DNA from: Neoechinorhynchus agilis | Lineage: Eukaryota > Acanthocephala | Reading direction: 5' to 3' | DNA length: 64,000 nt | Assembly: GCA_051530055.1 (NCBI GenBank) | Contig: JBMGUZ010000005.1 | Coordinates: 1-64,000, forward strand | Part shown: positions 11,096-24,593 of the stretch, in pieces | Layout: every line of letters begins with the position of its first letter | Position numbering within the stretch: the stretch's first letter is position 1 | The notes under the pieces: model-generated | Told to the model about the DNA's origin: nothing | The model's input: only the letters and a program-made list of their open reading frames with translations | Databases searched by the model: none | Program-made: the position numbers and the translations under genes

Positions 11096-14000
11096 GAACG
11101 CCTTAGTATCTCTTTATGAGAAAGCTCTTGCCACCCATTTGATGGAATTTTGTAGGGAAAAGGACGTTATAAACGGTTGAGCATTAACCTGGCACGGAGA
11201 ATTCTTCCAGTAAAAGCCAAAAAGAAGGTGGTCAATTCCTCCTCAGATCTTAGGCCAATTTCCATTCAGAACGCCTTAGTATCTCTTTATGAGAAAGCTC
11301 TTGCCACCCATTTGATGGAATTTTGTAGGGAAAAGGACGTTATAAACGGTTGAGCATTAACCTGGCACGGAGAATTCTTCTCGTAGAAGCCAAAAAGTAG
11401 GTGGTCAATTCCTCCTCAGATCTTAGGCCAATTTCCATTCAGAACGCCTTAGTATCTCTTTATGAGAAAGCTCTTGCCACACGTTTGATGGAATTTTGTA
11501 GGGAAAAGGACGTTATAAACGGTTGAGCATTAACCTGGCACGGAGAATTCTTCTCGTAAAAGCCAAAAAGAAGGTGGTCAATTCCTCCTCAGATCTTAGG
11601 CCAATTTCCATTCAGAACGCCCTAGTATCTCTTTATGAGAAAGCTCTTGCCACCCGTTTGTAGGAATTTTGTAGGAAAAAGGACGTTATAAACGGTTGAG
11701 CATTAACCTGGCACGGAGAATTCTTCTCGTAAAAGCCAAAAAGAAGGTGGTCAATTCCTCCTCAGATCTTAGGCCAATTTCCATTCAGAACGCCCTAGTA
11801 TCTCTTTATGAGAGAGCTCTTGCAACCCGTTTGATGGAATTTTGTATGGAAAAGGATGTTATAAACGGTTGAGCATTAACCTGGCACGGAGAATTCTTCT
11901 CGTAGAAGCCAAAAAGTAGGTGGTCAATTCCTCCTCAGATCTTAGGCCAATTTCCATTCAGAACGCCTTAGTATCTCTTTATGAGAAAGCTCTTGCCACA
12001 CGTTTGATGGAATTTTGTAGGGAAAAGGACGTTATAAACGGTTGAGCATTAACCTGGCACGGAGAATTCTTCTCGTAAAAGCCAAAAAGAAGGTGGTCAA
12101 TTCCTCCTCAGATCTTAGGCCAATTTCCATTCAGAACGCCCTAGTATCTCTTTATGAGAAAGCTCTTGCCACCCGTTTGATGGAATTTTTGGGAAAAAGG
12201 ACATTTATAAACGGTTGAGCATTAACCTGGCACGGAGAATTCTTCTCGTAAAAGCCAAAAGAAGGTGGTCAATTCCTCCTCAGATCTTAGGCAATTTTCC
12301 ATTCAGAACGCCCTAGTATCTCTTTATGAGAAAGCTCTTGCCACACGTTTGATGGAATTTTGTAGGGAAAAGGACGTTATACACGGTTGAGACTTAACCT
12401 GGAACGGAGAATTCTTCTCGTAAAAGCCAAAAAGAAGGTGGTCAATTCCTCATCAGATCCTAGGCCAGTTTCCATTCTGAACGCCATAGTATCTCTTTAT
12501 GAGAAAGCTCTTGCCACACGTTTGATGGAATTTTGTAGGGAAAAGGACGTTATACACGGTTGAGCATTAACCTGGCACGGAGAATTCTTCTAGTAAAAGC
12601 CAAAAAGAAGGTGGTCAATTCCTCCTCAGATCTTAGGCCAATTTCCATTCAGAACGCCCTTAGTATCTCTTTATGAGAGAGCTCTTGCCACGTTTGATGG
12701 AATTTTGTAGGAAAAGGACGTTATAAACGGTTGAGCATTAACCTGGCACGGAGAATTCTTCTCGTAAAAGCCAAAAAGAAGGTGGTCAATTCCTCCTCAG
12801 ATCTTAGGCCAATTTCCATTCAGAACGCCCTAGTATCTCTTTATGAGAAAGCTCTTGCCACCCGTTTGATGGAATTTTTTAGGAAAAAGGACGTTATAAA
12901 CGGTTGAGCATTAACCTGGCACGGAGAATTCTTCTCGTAAAAGCCAAAAAGAAGGTGGTCAATTCCTCCTCAGATCTTAGGCCAATTTCCATTCAGAACG
13001 CCTTAGTATCTCTTTATGAGAAAGCTCTTGCCACCCGTTTGATGGAATTTTTTAGGAAAAAGGACGTTATAAACGGTTGAGCATTAACCTGGCACGGAGA
13101 ATTCTTCTCGTAGAAGCCAAAAAGTAGGTGGTCAATTCCTCCTCAGATCTTAGGCCAATTTCCATTCAGAACGCCTTAGTATCTCTTTATGAGAAAGCTC
13201 TTGCCACACGTTTGATGGAATTTTGTAGGGAAAAGGACGTTATAAACGGTTGAGCATTAACCTGGCACGGAGAATTCTTCTCGTAAAAGCCAAAGAAGGT
13301 GGTCAATTTCTCACTCAGATCTTAGGCCAATTTCCATTCAGAACGCCTTAGTATCTCTTTATGAAAGCTCTTGCCACCCGTTTGATGGAATTTTTAGGAA
13401 AAAGGACGTTATAAACGGTTGAGCATTAACCTGGCACGGAGAATTCTTCTCGTAAAAGCCAAAAGAAGGTGGTCAATTCCTCCTCAGATCTTAGGCCAAT
13501 TTCCATTCAGAACGCCTTAGTATCTCTTTATGAGAAAGCTCTTGCCACACGTTTGATGGAATTTTGTAGGGAAAAGGACGTTATAAACGGTTGAGCATTA
13601 ACCTGGCACGGAGAATTCTTCTCGTAAAAGCCAAAAAGAAGGTGGTCAATTCCTCCTCACATCTTAGGCCAATTTCCATTCAGAATGCCCTAGTATCTCT
13701 TTATGAGAAAGCTCTTGCCACCCATTTGATGGAATTTTGTAGGGAAAAGGACGTTATAAACGGTTGAGCATTAACCTGGCACGGAGAATTCTTCTCGTAA
13801 AAGCCAAAATGAAGGTGGTCAATTCCTCCTCAGATCTTAGGCCAATTTCCATTCAGAACGCCCTAGTATCTCTTTATGAGAAAGCTCTTGCCACCCGTTT
13901 GATGGAATTTTTTAGGGAAAAGGACGTTATAAACGGTTGAGCATTAACCTGGCACGGAGAATTCTTCTCGTAAAAGCCAAAAAAGAAGGTGGTCAATTCC

Positions 14001-16271
14001 TCCTCAGATCTTAGGCCAATTTCCATTCAGAACGCCTTAGTATCTCTTTATGAGAAAGCTCCTGTTACCTGTTTGATGGAAGTTTGTAGGAAAAGGGCGT
14101 GCCAGGTTAATGCTCAACCGTTTATAACGTCCTTTTCCCTACAAAATTCCATCAAACGTGTGGCAAGAGCTTTCTCATAAAGAGATACTAAGGCGTTCTG
14201 AATGGAAATTGGCCTAAGATCTGAGGAGGAATTGACCACCTACTTTTTGGCTTCTACGAGAAGAATTCTCCGTGCCAGGTTAATGCTCAACCGTTTATAA
14301 CGTCCTTTTTCCTAAAAAATTCCATCAAACGGGTGGCAAGAGCTTTCTCATAAAGAGATACTAAGGCGTTCTGAATGGAAATTGGCCTAAGATCTGAGGA
14401 GGAATTGACCACCTTCTTTTTGGCTTTTACGAGAAGAATTCTCCGTGCCAGGTTAATGCTCAACCGTTTATAACGTCCTTTTTCCTAAAAAATTCCATCA
14501 AACGGGTGGCAAGAGCTTTCTCATAAAGAGATACTAGGGCGTTCTGAATGGAAATTGGCCTAAGATCTGAGGAGGAATTGACCACCTTCTTTTTGGCTTT
14601 TACGAGAAGAATTCTCCGTGCCAGGTTAATGCTCAACCGTTTATAACGTCCTTTTCCTACAAAATTCCATCAAACGTGGCAAGAGCTCTCTCATAAAGAG
14701 ATACTAAGGGCGTTCTGAATGGAAATTGGCCTAAGATCTGAGGAGGAATTGACCACCTTCTTTTTGGCTTTTACTAGAAGAATTCTCCGTGCCAGGTTAA
14801 TGCTCAACCGTGTATAACGTCCTTTTCCCTACAAAATTCCATCAAACGTGTGGCAAGAGCTTTCTCATAAAGAGATACTATGGCGTTCAGAATGGAAACT
14901 GGCCTAGGATCTGATGAGGAATTGACCACCTTCTTTTTGGCTTTTACGAGAAGAATTCTCCGTTCCAGGTTAAGTCTCAACCGTGTATAACGTCCTTTTC
15001 CCTACAAAATTCCATCAAACGTGTGGCAAGAGCTTTCTCATAAAGAGATACTAGGGCGTTCTGAATGGAAAATTGCCTAAGATCTGAGGAGGAATTGACC
15101 ACCTTCTTTTGGCTTTTACGAGAAGAATTCTCCGTGCCAGGTTAATGCTCAACCGTTTATAAATGTCCTTTTTCCCAAAAATTCCATCAAACGGGTGGCA
15201 AGAGCTTTCTCATAAAGAGATACTAGGGCGTTCTGAATGGAAATTGGCCTAAGATCTGAGGAGGAATTGACCACCTTCTTTTTGGCTTTTACGAGAAGAA
15301 TTCTCCGTGCCAGGTTAATGCTCAACCGTTTATAACGTCCTTTTCCCTACAAAATTCCATCAAACGTGTGGCAAGAGCTTTCTCATAAAGAGATACTAAG
15401 GCGTTCTGAATGGAAATTGGCCTAAGATCTGAGGAGGAATTGACCACCTACTTTTTGGCTTCTACGAGAAGAATTCTCCGTGCCAGGTTAATGCTCAACC
15501 GTTTATAACATCCTTTTCCATACAAAATTCCATCAAACGGGTTGCAAGAGCTCTCTCATAAAGAGATACTAGGGCGTTCTGAATGGAAATTGGCCTAAGA
15601 TCTGAGGAGGAATTGACCACCTTCTTTTTGGCTTTTACGAGAAGAATTCTCCGTGCCAGGTTAATGCTCAACCGTTTATAACGTCCTTTTTCCTACAAAA
15701 TTCCTACAAACGGGTGGCAAGAGCTTTCTCATAAAGAGATACTAGGGCGTTCTGAATGGAAATTGGCCTAAGATCTGAGGAGGAATTGACCACCTTCTTT
15801 TTGGCTTTTACGAGAAGAATTCTCCGTGCCAGGTTAATGCTCAACCGTTTATAACGTCCTTTTCCCTACAAAATTCCATCAAACGTGTGGCAAGAGCTTT
15901 CTCATAAAGAGATACTAAGGCGTTCTGAATGGAAATTGGCCTAAGATCTGAGGAGGAATTGACCACCTACTTTTTGGCTTCTACGAGAAGAATTCTCCGT
16001 GCCAGGTTAATGCTCAACCGTTTATAACGTCCTTTTCCCTACAAAATTCCATCAAATGGGTGGCAAGAGCTTTCTCATAAAGAGATACTAAGGCGTTCTG
16101 AATGGAAATTGGCCTAAGATCTGAGGAGGAATTGACCACCTTCTTTTTGGCTTTTACTGGAAGAATTCTCCGTGCCAGGTTAATGCTCAACCGTTTATAA
16201 CGTCCTTTTCCCTACAAAATTCCATCAAATGGGTGGCAAGAGCTTTCTCATAAAGAGATACTAAGGCGTTC
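11096..16271. repeat. Large inverted repeat inside the satellite (arms 2174 bp, spacer 828 bp)
   Basis: Variant monomers in the plus half reappear in mirror order in the minus half. Paired landmarks keep a constant coordinate sum of 27367: TAGAAGCC at 13111 with GGCTTCTA ending at 14256; TTCCAGTAAAA at 11205 with its complement ending at 16162; and the outer ends at 11096/16271. Arms are therefore 11096-13269 and 14098-16271 with no net indel, around a spacer of plus-oriented monomers (13270-14097). This implies a recent fold-back duplication of about 12.5 monomers, or an assembly artefact. Confidence 0.85.
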
Positions 16272-19200
16272 CAGGTTAATGCTCAACCGTTTATAACGTA
16301 TTTTCCCTACAAAATTCCATCAAACGGGTGGCAAGAGCTTTCTCATAAAGAGATACTAAGGCGTTCTGAATGGAAATTGACCTAAGATCTGAGGAGGAAT
16401 TGACCACCTTCTTTTTGGCTTTTACGAGAAGAATTCTCCGTGCCAGGTTAATGCTCAACCGTTTATAACGTATTTTCCCTACAAAATTCCATCAAACGGG
16501 TGGCAAGAGCTATCTCATAAAGAGATACTGGGGCGTTCTGAATGGAAATTGGCCTAAGATCTGAGGAGGAATTGACCACCTTCTTTTTGGCTTTTACGAG
16601 AAGAATTCTCCGTGCCAGGTTAATGCTCAACCGTTTATAACGTATTTTCCCTACAAAATTCCATCAAACGGGTGGCAAGAGCTTTCTCATAAAGAGATAC
16701 TAGGGCGTTCTGAATGGAAATTGGCCTAAGATCTGAGGAGGAATTGACCACCTTCTTTTTGGCTTTTACGAGAAGAATTCTCCGTGCCAGGTTAATGCTC
16801 AACCGTGTATAACGTCCTTTTCCCTACAAAATTCCATCAAACGGGTGGCAAGAGCTTTCTCATAAAGAGATACTAGGGCGTTCTGAATGGAAATTGGCCT
16901 AAGATCTGAGGAGGAATTGACCACCTTCTTTTTGGCTTTTACGAGAAGAATTCTCCGTGCCAGGTTAATGCTCAACCGTTTATAACGTCATTTTTCCTAC
17001 AAAATTCCATCAAACGGGTGGCAAGAGCTTTCTCATAAAGAGATACTAGGGCGTTCTGAATGGAAATTGGCCTAAGATCTGAGGAGGAATTGACCACCTT
17101 CTTTTTGGCTTTTACGAGAAGAATTCTCCGTGCCAGGTTAATGCTCAACCGTTTATAACGTCCTTTTTCCTACAAAATTCCATCAAACGGGTGGCAAGAG
17201 CTTTCTCATAAAGAGATACTAAGGCGTTCTGAATGGAAATTGGCCTAAGATCTGAGGAGGAATTGACCACCTTCTTTTTGGCTTTTACGAGAAGAATTCT
17301 CCGTTCCAGGTTAATGCTCAACCGTTTATAACGTCCTTTTCCCTACAAAATTCCATCAAACGGGCGGCAAGAGCTTTCTCATAAAGAGATACTAGGGCGT
17401 TCTGAATGGAAATTGGCCTAAGATCTGAGGAGGAATTGACCACCTTCTTTTTGGCTTTCACGAGAAGAATCCTCCCTCCGTGCCAGGTTAATGCTCAACC
17501 GTTTATAACGTCCTTTTCCCTACAAAATTCCATAAAACGGGTGGCAAGAGCTCTCTCATAAAGAGATACTAGGGCGTTCTGAATGGAAATTGGCCTAAGA
17601 TCTGAGGAGGAATTGACCACCTTCTCTTTGGCTTTTACGAGAAGAATTCTCCGTGCCAGGTTAATGCTCAACCGTTTATAACGTCCTTTTCCCTACAAAA
17701 TTCCATCAAACGGAAGCAAGAGCTCTCTCATAAAGAGATACTAGGGCGTTCTGAATGGAAATTGGCCTAAGATCTGAGGAGGAATTGACCACCTTCTTTT
17801 TGGCTTTTACGAGAAGAATTCTCCGTGCCAGGTTAATGCTCAACCGTTTATAACGTCCTTTTCTCACAAAATTCCATCAAACGGGTGCCAAGAGCTCTCT
17901 CATAAAGAGATACTAAGGCGTTCTGAATGGAAATTGGCCTAAGATCTGAGGAGGAATTGACCACCTTCTTTTTGGCTTTTTACGAGAAGAATTCTCCGTG
18001 CCAGGTTAATGCTCAACCGTTTATAACGTATTTTCCCTACAAAATTCCATCAAACGGGTGGCAAGAGTTTAAGCAATAATGAGATACTAAGGCGTTCTGA
18101 ATGGAAATTGGCCTAAGATCTGAGGAGGAATTGACCACCTTCTTTTTGGCTTTTACGAGAAGAATTCTCCGTGCCAGGTTAATGCTCAACCGTTTATAAC
18201 GTCCTTTTTCCTACAAAATTCCATCAAACGGTGGCAAGAGCTTTCTCATAAAGAGATACTAGGGCGTTCTGAATGGAAATTGGCCTAAGATCTGAGGAGG
18301 AATTCACCTTCTTCTTGGCTTTTACGAGAAGAATTCTCCGTGCCAGGTTAATGCTCAACCGTTTATAACGTATTTTCCCTACAAAATTCCATCAAACGGG
18401 TGGCAAGAGCTTTCTCATAAAGAGATACTAAGGCGTTCTGAATGGAAATTGACCTAAGATCCGAGGAGGAATTGACCACCTTCTTTTTGGCTTTTACGAG
18501 AAGAATTCTCCGTGCCAGCTTAATGCTCAACCGTTTATAACGTCCTTTTCCCTACAAAATTCCATCAAACGGGTGGCAAGAGCTATCTCATAAAGAGATA
18601 CTAGGGCGTTCTGAATGGAAATTGGCCTAAGATCTGAGGAGGAATTGACCACCTTCTTTTTGGCTTTTACGAGAAGAATTCTCCGTGCCAGGTTAATGCT
18701 CAACCGTTTATAACGTCCTTTTCCCTACAAAATTCCATCAAACGGGTGGCAAGAGCTCTCTCATAAAGAGATACTAGGGCGTTCTGAATGGAAATTGGCC
18801 TAAGATCTGAGGAGGAATTGACCACCTTCTTTTGGCTTTTACGAGAAGAATTCTCCGTGCCAGGTTAATGCTCAACCGTTTATAACGTCCTTTTCCCTAC
18901 AAAATTCCATCAAACGGGTGGCAATGGCTTTCTCATAAAGAGATACTAAGGCGTTCCAGGTTAATGCTCAACCGTTTATAACGTCCTTTTCCCTACAAAA
19001 TCTCCATCAAACGGGTGGCAAGAGCTTTCATAAAGAGATACTAGGGCGTTCTGAATGGAAATTGGCTCAAGATCTGAGGAGGAATTGACCACCTTCTTTG
19101 GCTTTTACGAGAAGAATTCTCCGTGCCAGGTTAATGCTCAACCGTTTATAACGTCCTTTTCCCTACAAAATTCCATCAAACGGGTGGCAAGAGCTCTCTC

Positions 19201-22200
19201 ATAAAGAGATACTAGGGCGTTCTGAATGGAAATTGGCTCAAGATCTGAGGAGGAATTGACTACCTTCTTTTTGGCTTTTACGAGAAGAATTCTCCGTGCC
19301 AGGTTAATGCTCAACCGTTTATAACGTCCTTTTCCCTACAAAAATTCCATCAAACGGGGTGGCAAGAGCTTTCTCATAAAGAGATACTAGGGCGTCTCCA
19401 GGTTAATGCTCAACCGTTTATAACGTCCTTTTCCTACAAAATTCCATCAAACGGGTGGCAAGAGCTTTCTCATAAAGAGATACTAGGGCGTTCTGAATGG
19501 AAATTGGCCTAAGATCTGAGGAGGAATTGACCACCTTCTTTTTGGCTTGTACGAGAAGAATCTCTCGTGCCAGGTTAATGCTCAACCGTTTATAACGTCC
19601 TTTCCCTACAAAATTCCAGGCATCAAACTGGTGGCAAGAGCTCTCTCATAAAGAGATACTAGGGCGTGCCAGGTTAATGCTCAACCGTTTATAACGTCCT
19701 TTTCCCTACAAAATTCCATCAAACGGGTGGCAAGAGCTTTCTCATAAAGAGATACAAGGGCGTTCTGAATGGAAATTGGCCTAAGATCTGAGGAGGAATT
19801 GACCACCTTCTTTTTGGCTTTTACGAGAAGAATTCTCCGTGCCAGGTTAATGCTCAACCGTTTATAACGTCCTTTTTCCTAAAAAATTCCATCCAAACGG
19901 GTGGCAAGAGCTTTCTCATAAAGAGATACTAGGGCGTTCTGAATGGAAATTGGCCTAAGATCTGAGGAGGGATTGACCACCTTCTTTTTGGCTTTTACGA
20001 GAAGAATTCTCCGTTCCAGGTTAATGCTCAACCGTTTATAACGTCCTTTTCCCTACAAAATTCCATCAAACTGGTGGCAAGAGCTTTCTCATAAAGAGAT
20101 ACTAAGGCGTTCTGAATGGAAATTGGCCTAAGATCTGAGGAGGAATTGACCACCTTCTTTTTGGCTTTTACGAGAAGAATTCTCCGTGCCAGGTTAATGC
20201 TCAACCGTTTATAACGTCCTTTTCCCTACAAAATTCCATCAAACGGGTGGCAAGAGCTCTCTCATAAAGAGATACTAGGGCGTTCTGAATGGAAATTGGC
20301 CTAAGATCTGAGGAGGAATTGACCACCTTCTTTTTGGCTTTTACGAGAAGAATTCTCGTGCCAGGTTAATGCTCAACCGTTTATAACGTCCTTTTCCCTA
20401 CAAAATTCCATCAAACGGGTGGCAAGAGCTTTCTCATAAATAGATACTAGGGCGTTCAGAATGGAAATTGGCCTAAGATCTGAGGAGGAATTGACCACCT
20501 TCTTTTTGGCTTTTACGAGAAGAATTCTCCGTGCCAGGTTAATGCTCAACCGTTTATAACGTCCTTTTCCCTACAAAATTCCATAAAACGGGTGGCAAGA
20601 GCTCTCTCATAAAGAGATACTAGGGCGTTCTGAATGGAAATTGGCCTAAGATCTGAGGAGGAATTGACCACCTTCTCTTTGGCTTTTACGAGAAGAATTC
20701 TCCGTGCCAGGTTAATGCTCAACCGTTTATAACGTCCTTTTCCCTACAAAATTCCATCAAACGGAAGCAAGAGCTCTCTCATAAAGAGATACTAGGGCGT
20801 TCTGAATGGAAATTGGCCTAAGATCTGAGGAGGAATTGACCACCTTCTTTTTGGCTTTTACGAGAAGAATTCTCCGTGCCAGGTTAATGCTCAACCGTTT
20901 ATAACGTCCTTTTCTCACAAAATTCCATCAAACGGGTGCCAAGAGCTCTCTCATAAAGAGATACTAAGGCGTTCTGAATGGAAATTGGCCTAAGATCTGA
21001 GGAGGAATTGACCACCTTCTTTTTGGCTTTTTACGAGAAGAATTCTCCGTGCCAGGTTAATGCTCAACCGTTTATAACGTATTTTCCCTACAAAATTCCA
21101 TCAAACGGGTGGCAAGAGTTTAAGCAATAATGAGATACTAAGGCGTTCTGAATGGAAATTGGCCTAAGATCTGAGGAGGAATTGACCACCTTCTTTTTGG
21201 CTTTTACGAGAAGAATTCTCCGTGCCAGGTTAATGCTCAACCGTTTATAACGTCCTTTTTCCTACAAAATTCCATCAAACGGTGGCAAGAGCTTTCTCAT
21301 AAAGAGATACTAGGGCGTTCTGAATGGAAATTGGCCTAAGATCTGAGGAGGAATTCACCTTCTTCTTGGCTTTTACGAGAAGAATTCTCCGTGCCAGGTT
21401 AATGCTCAACCGTTTATAACGTATTTTCCCTACAAAATTCCATCAAACGGGTGGCAAGAGCTTTCTCATAAAGAGATACTAAGGCGTTCTGAATGGAAAT
21501 TGACCTAAGATCCGAGGAGGAATTGACCACCTTCTTTTTGGCTTTTACGAGAAGAATTCTCCGTGCCAGCTTAATGCTCAACCGTTTATAACGTCCTTTT
21601 CCCTACAAAATTCCATCAAACGGGTGGCAAGAGCTATCTCATAAAGAGATACTAGGGCGTTCTGAATGGAAATTGGCCTAAGATCTGAGGAGGAATTGAC
21701 CACCTTCTTTTTGGCTTTTACGAGAAGAATTCTCCGTGCCAGGTTAATGCTCAACCGTTTATAACGTCCTTTTCCCTACAAAATTCCATCAAACGGGTGG
21801 CAAGAGCTCTCTCATAAAGAGATACTAGGGCGTTCTGAATGGAAATTGGCCTAAGATCTGAGGAGGAATTGACCACCTTCTTTTGGCTTTTACGAGAAGA
21901 ATTCTCCGTGCCAGGTTAATGCTCAACCGTTTATAACGTCCTTTTCCCTACAAAATTCCATCAAACGGGTGGCAATGGCTTTCTCATAAAGAGATACTAA
22001 GGCGTTCTGAATGGAAATTGGCCTAAGATCTGAGGAGGAATTGACCACCTACTTTTTGGTTTTACGAGAAGAATTCTCCGTGCCAGGTTAATGCTCAACC
22101 GTTTATAACGTCCTTTTTCCTACAAAATTCCATCAAACGGGTGGCAAGAGCTTTCTCATAAAGAGATACTAGGGCGTTCTGAATGGAAATTGGCCTAAGA

Positions 22201-23460
22201 TCTGAGGAGGAATTGACCACCTTCTTTTTGGCTTTTACGAGAAGAATTCTCCGTGCCAGGTTAATGCTCAACCGTTTATAACGTATTTTCCCTACAAAAT
22301 TCCATCAAACGGGTGGCAAGAGCTTTCTCATAAAGAGATACTAAGGCGTTCTGAATGGAAATTGACCTAAGATCTGAGGAGGAATTGACCACCTTCTTTT
22401 TGGCTTTTACGAGAAGAATTCTCCGTGCCAGGTTAATGCTCAACCGTTTATAACGTATTTTCCCTACAAAATTCCATCAAACGGGTGGCAAGAGCTATCT
22501 CATAAAGAGATACTGGGGCGTTCTGAATGGAAATTGGCCTAAGATCTGAGGAGGAATTGACCACCTTCTTTTTGGCTTTTACGAGAAGAATTCTCCGTGC
22601 CAGGTTAATGCTCAACCGTTTATAACGTATTTTCCCTACAAAATTCCATCAAACGGGTGGCAAGAGCTTTCTCATAAAGAGATACTAGGGCGTTCTGAAT
22701 GGAAATTGGCCTAAGATCTGAGGAGGAATTGACCACCTTCTTTTTGGCTTTTACGAGAAGAATTCTCCGTGCCAGGTTAATGCTCAACCGTGTATAACGT
22801 CCTTTTCCCTACAAAATTCCATCAAACGGGTGGCAAGAGCTTTCTCATAAAGAGATACTAGGGCGTTCTGAATGGAAATTGGCCTAAGATCTGAGGAGGA
22901 ATTGACCACCTTCTTTTTGGCTTTTACGAGAAGAATTCTCCGTGCCAGGTTAATGCTCAACCGTTTATAACGTCATTTTTCCTACAAAATTCCATCAAAC
23001 GGGTGGCAAGAGCTTTCTCATAAAGAGATACTAGGGCGTTCTGAATGGAAATTGGCCTAAGATCTGAGGAGGAATTGACCACCTTCTTTTTGGCTTTTAC
23101 GAGAAGAATTCTCCGTGCCAGGTTAATGCTCAACCGTTTATAACGTCCTTTTTCCTACAAAATTCCATCAAACGGGTGGCAAGAGCTTTCTCATAAAGAG
23201 ATACTAAGGCGTTCTGAATGGAAATTGGCCTAAGATCTGAGGAGGAATTGACCACCTTCTTTTTGGCTTTTACGAGAAGAATTCTCCGTTCCAGGTTAAT
23301 GCTCAACCGTTTATAACGTCCTTTTCCCTACAAAATTCCATCAAACGGGCGGCAAGAGCTTTCTCATAAAGAGATACTAGGGCGTTCTGAATGGAAATTG
23401 GCCTAAGATCTGAGGAGGAATTGACCACCTTCTTTTTGGCTTTCACGAGAAGAATCCTCC
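16271..23460. repeat. Second higher-order duplication in the satellite (16271-17475 = 22256-23460)
   Basis: Landmarks share an offset of 5985 bp: ACTGGGGCG variants at 16527/22512, GTCATTTTT at 16987/22972, and CGGGCGGCAA at 17361/23346. The homology stops at 17475, exactly where the 3051-offset block begins, so the first copy is a join of two blocks that occur in the opposite order further right. Confidence 0.8.
17476..22007. repeat. Higher-order direct duplication in the satellite (17476-18956 = 20527-22007)
   Basis: Unusual variants recur at a fixed offset of 3051 bp: CATAAAAC at 17531 and 20582, and GCAAGAGTTTAAGCAATAATG at about 18061 and 21112. Homology ends at GCGTTC in both copies (18956 and 22007). 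The repeated block is about 1481 bp, 8.6 monomers. Confidence 0.85.
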
Positions 23461-24593
23461 GTGCCAGGTTAATGCTCAACCGTTTATAACGTCCTTTTCC
23501 CTACAAAATTCCATCAAACGGGTGGCAAGAGCTTTCTCATAAAGAGATACAAGGGCGTTCTGAATGGAAATTGGCCTAAGATCTGAGGAGGAATTGACCA
23601 CCTTCTTTTTGGCTTTTACGAGAAGAATTCTCCGTGCCAGGTTAATGCTCAACCGTTTATAACGTCCTTTTTCCTAAAAAATTCCATCAAACGGGTGGCA
23701 AGCTCTCTCATAAAGAGATACAAGGGCGTTCTGAATGGAAATTGGCCTAAGATCTGAGGAGGAATTGACCACCTTCTTTTTGGCTTTTACGAGAAGAATT
23801 CTCCGTGCCAGGTTAATGCTCAACCGTTTATAACGTCCTTTTCCCTAAAAAATTCCATCAAACGGGTGGCAAGAGCTTTCTCATAAAGAGATACAAGGGC
23901 GTTCTGAATGGAAATTGGCCTAAGATCTGAGGAGGAATTGACCACCTTCTTTTTGGCTTTTACGAGAAGAATTCTCCGTGCCAGGTTAATGCTCAACCGT
24001 TTATAACGTCCTTTTTCCTAAAAAATTCCATCAAACGGGTGGCAAGAGCTTTCTCATAAAGAGATACTAGGGCGTTCTGAATGGAAATTGGCCTAAGATC
24101 TGAGGAGGAATTGACCACCTTCTTTTTGGCTTTTACGAGAATTCTCCGTGCCAGGTTAATGCTCAACCGTTTATAACGTCCTTTTCCCTACAAAATTCCA
24201 TCAAACGGGTGGCAAGAGCTTTCTCATAAAGAGATACTAGGGCGTTCTGAATGGAAATTGGCCTAACATCTGAGGAGGAATTGACCACCTTCTTTTTGGC
24301 TTTTACGAGAAGAATTCTCCGTGCCAGGTTAATGCTCAACCGTTTATAACGTCCTTTTCCCTACAAAATTCCATCAAACGCGTGGCAAGAGCTCTCTCGT
24401 AAAGAGATACTAGGGCGTTCTGAATGGAAATTGGCCTAAGATCTGAGGAGGAATTGACCACCTTCTTTTTGGCTTTTACGAGAAGAATTCTCCGTGCCAG
24501 GTTAATGCTCAACCGTTTATTACGTCCTTTTCCCTACAAAATTCCATCAAACGGGTGGCAAAAGCTTTCTCATAAAGAGATACTAGGGCGTTC

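Larger units (their letters stand above)
7599..24593. repeat. 173 bp satellite array derived from a LINE reverse transcriptase (about 98 copies)
   Basis: A 16,995 bp tandem array. The full monomer counted by hand is 173 bp; copies differ by scattered substitutions and small indels. Orientation is plus from 7599 to about 14097 and minus from 14098 to 24593. In the sense direction each monomer encodes 57 residues from SINLARRILLVKAKKK through SSSDLRPISIQNALVSLYE to about FCREKDVING, plus 2 extra bases, so the frame shifts at every junction and the array cannot encode a long protein. The same 57 positions align without a gap to the LINE at about 32000 (SINTAKRIFLVKNKRR ... QIAIQNSLVSIYERALA), with about 29 of 57 identical by my count. 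The region is the fingers motif of reverse transcriptase just upstream of palm motif A. The left flank is mitochondrial DNA, the right flank nuclear. Confidence 0.95.

Noticed and set aside
11096-16271. Palindrome as a hairpin telomere or viral terminal repeat
   Set aside because: It is built entirely of satellite monomers inside a longer array with no associated replication genes.
7599-24593. CRISPR-like repeat array
   Set aside because: Monomers are contiguous 173 bp units with no unique spacers, and the context is eukaryotic.
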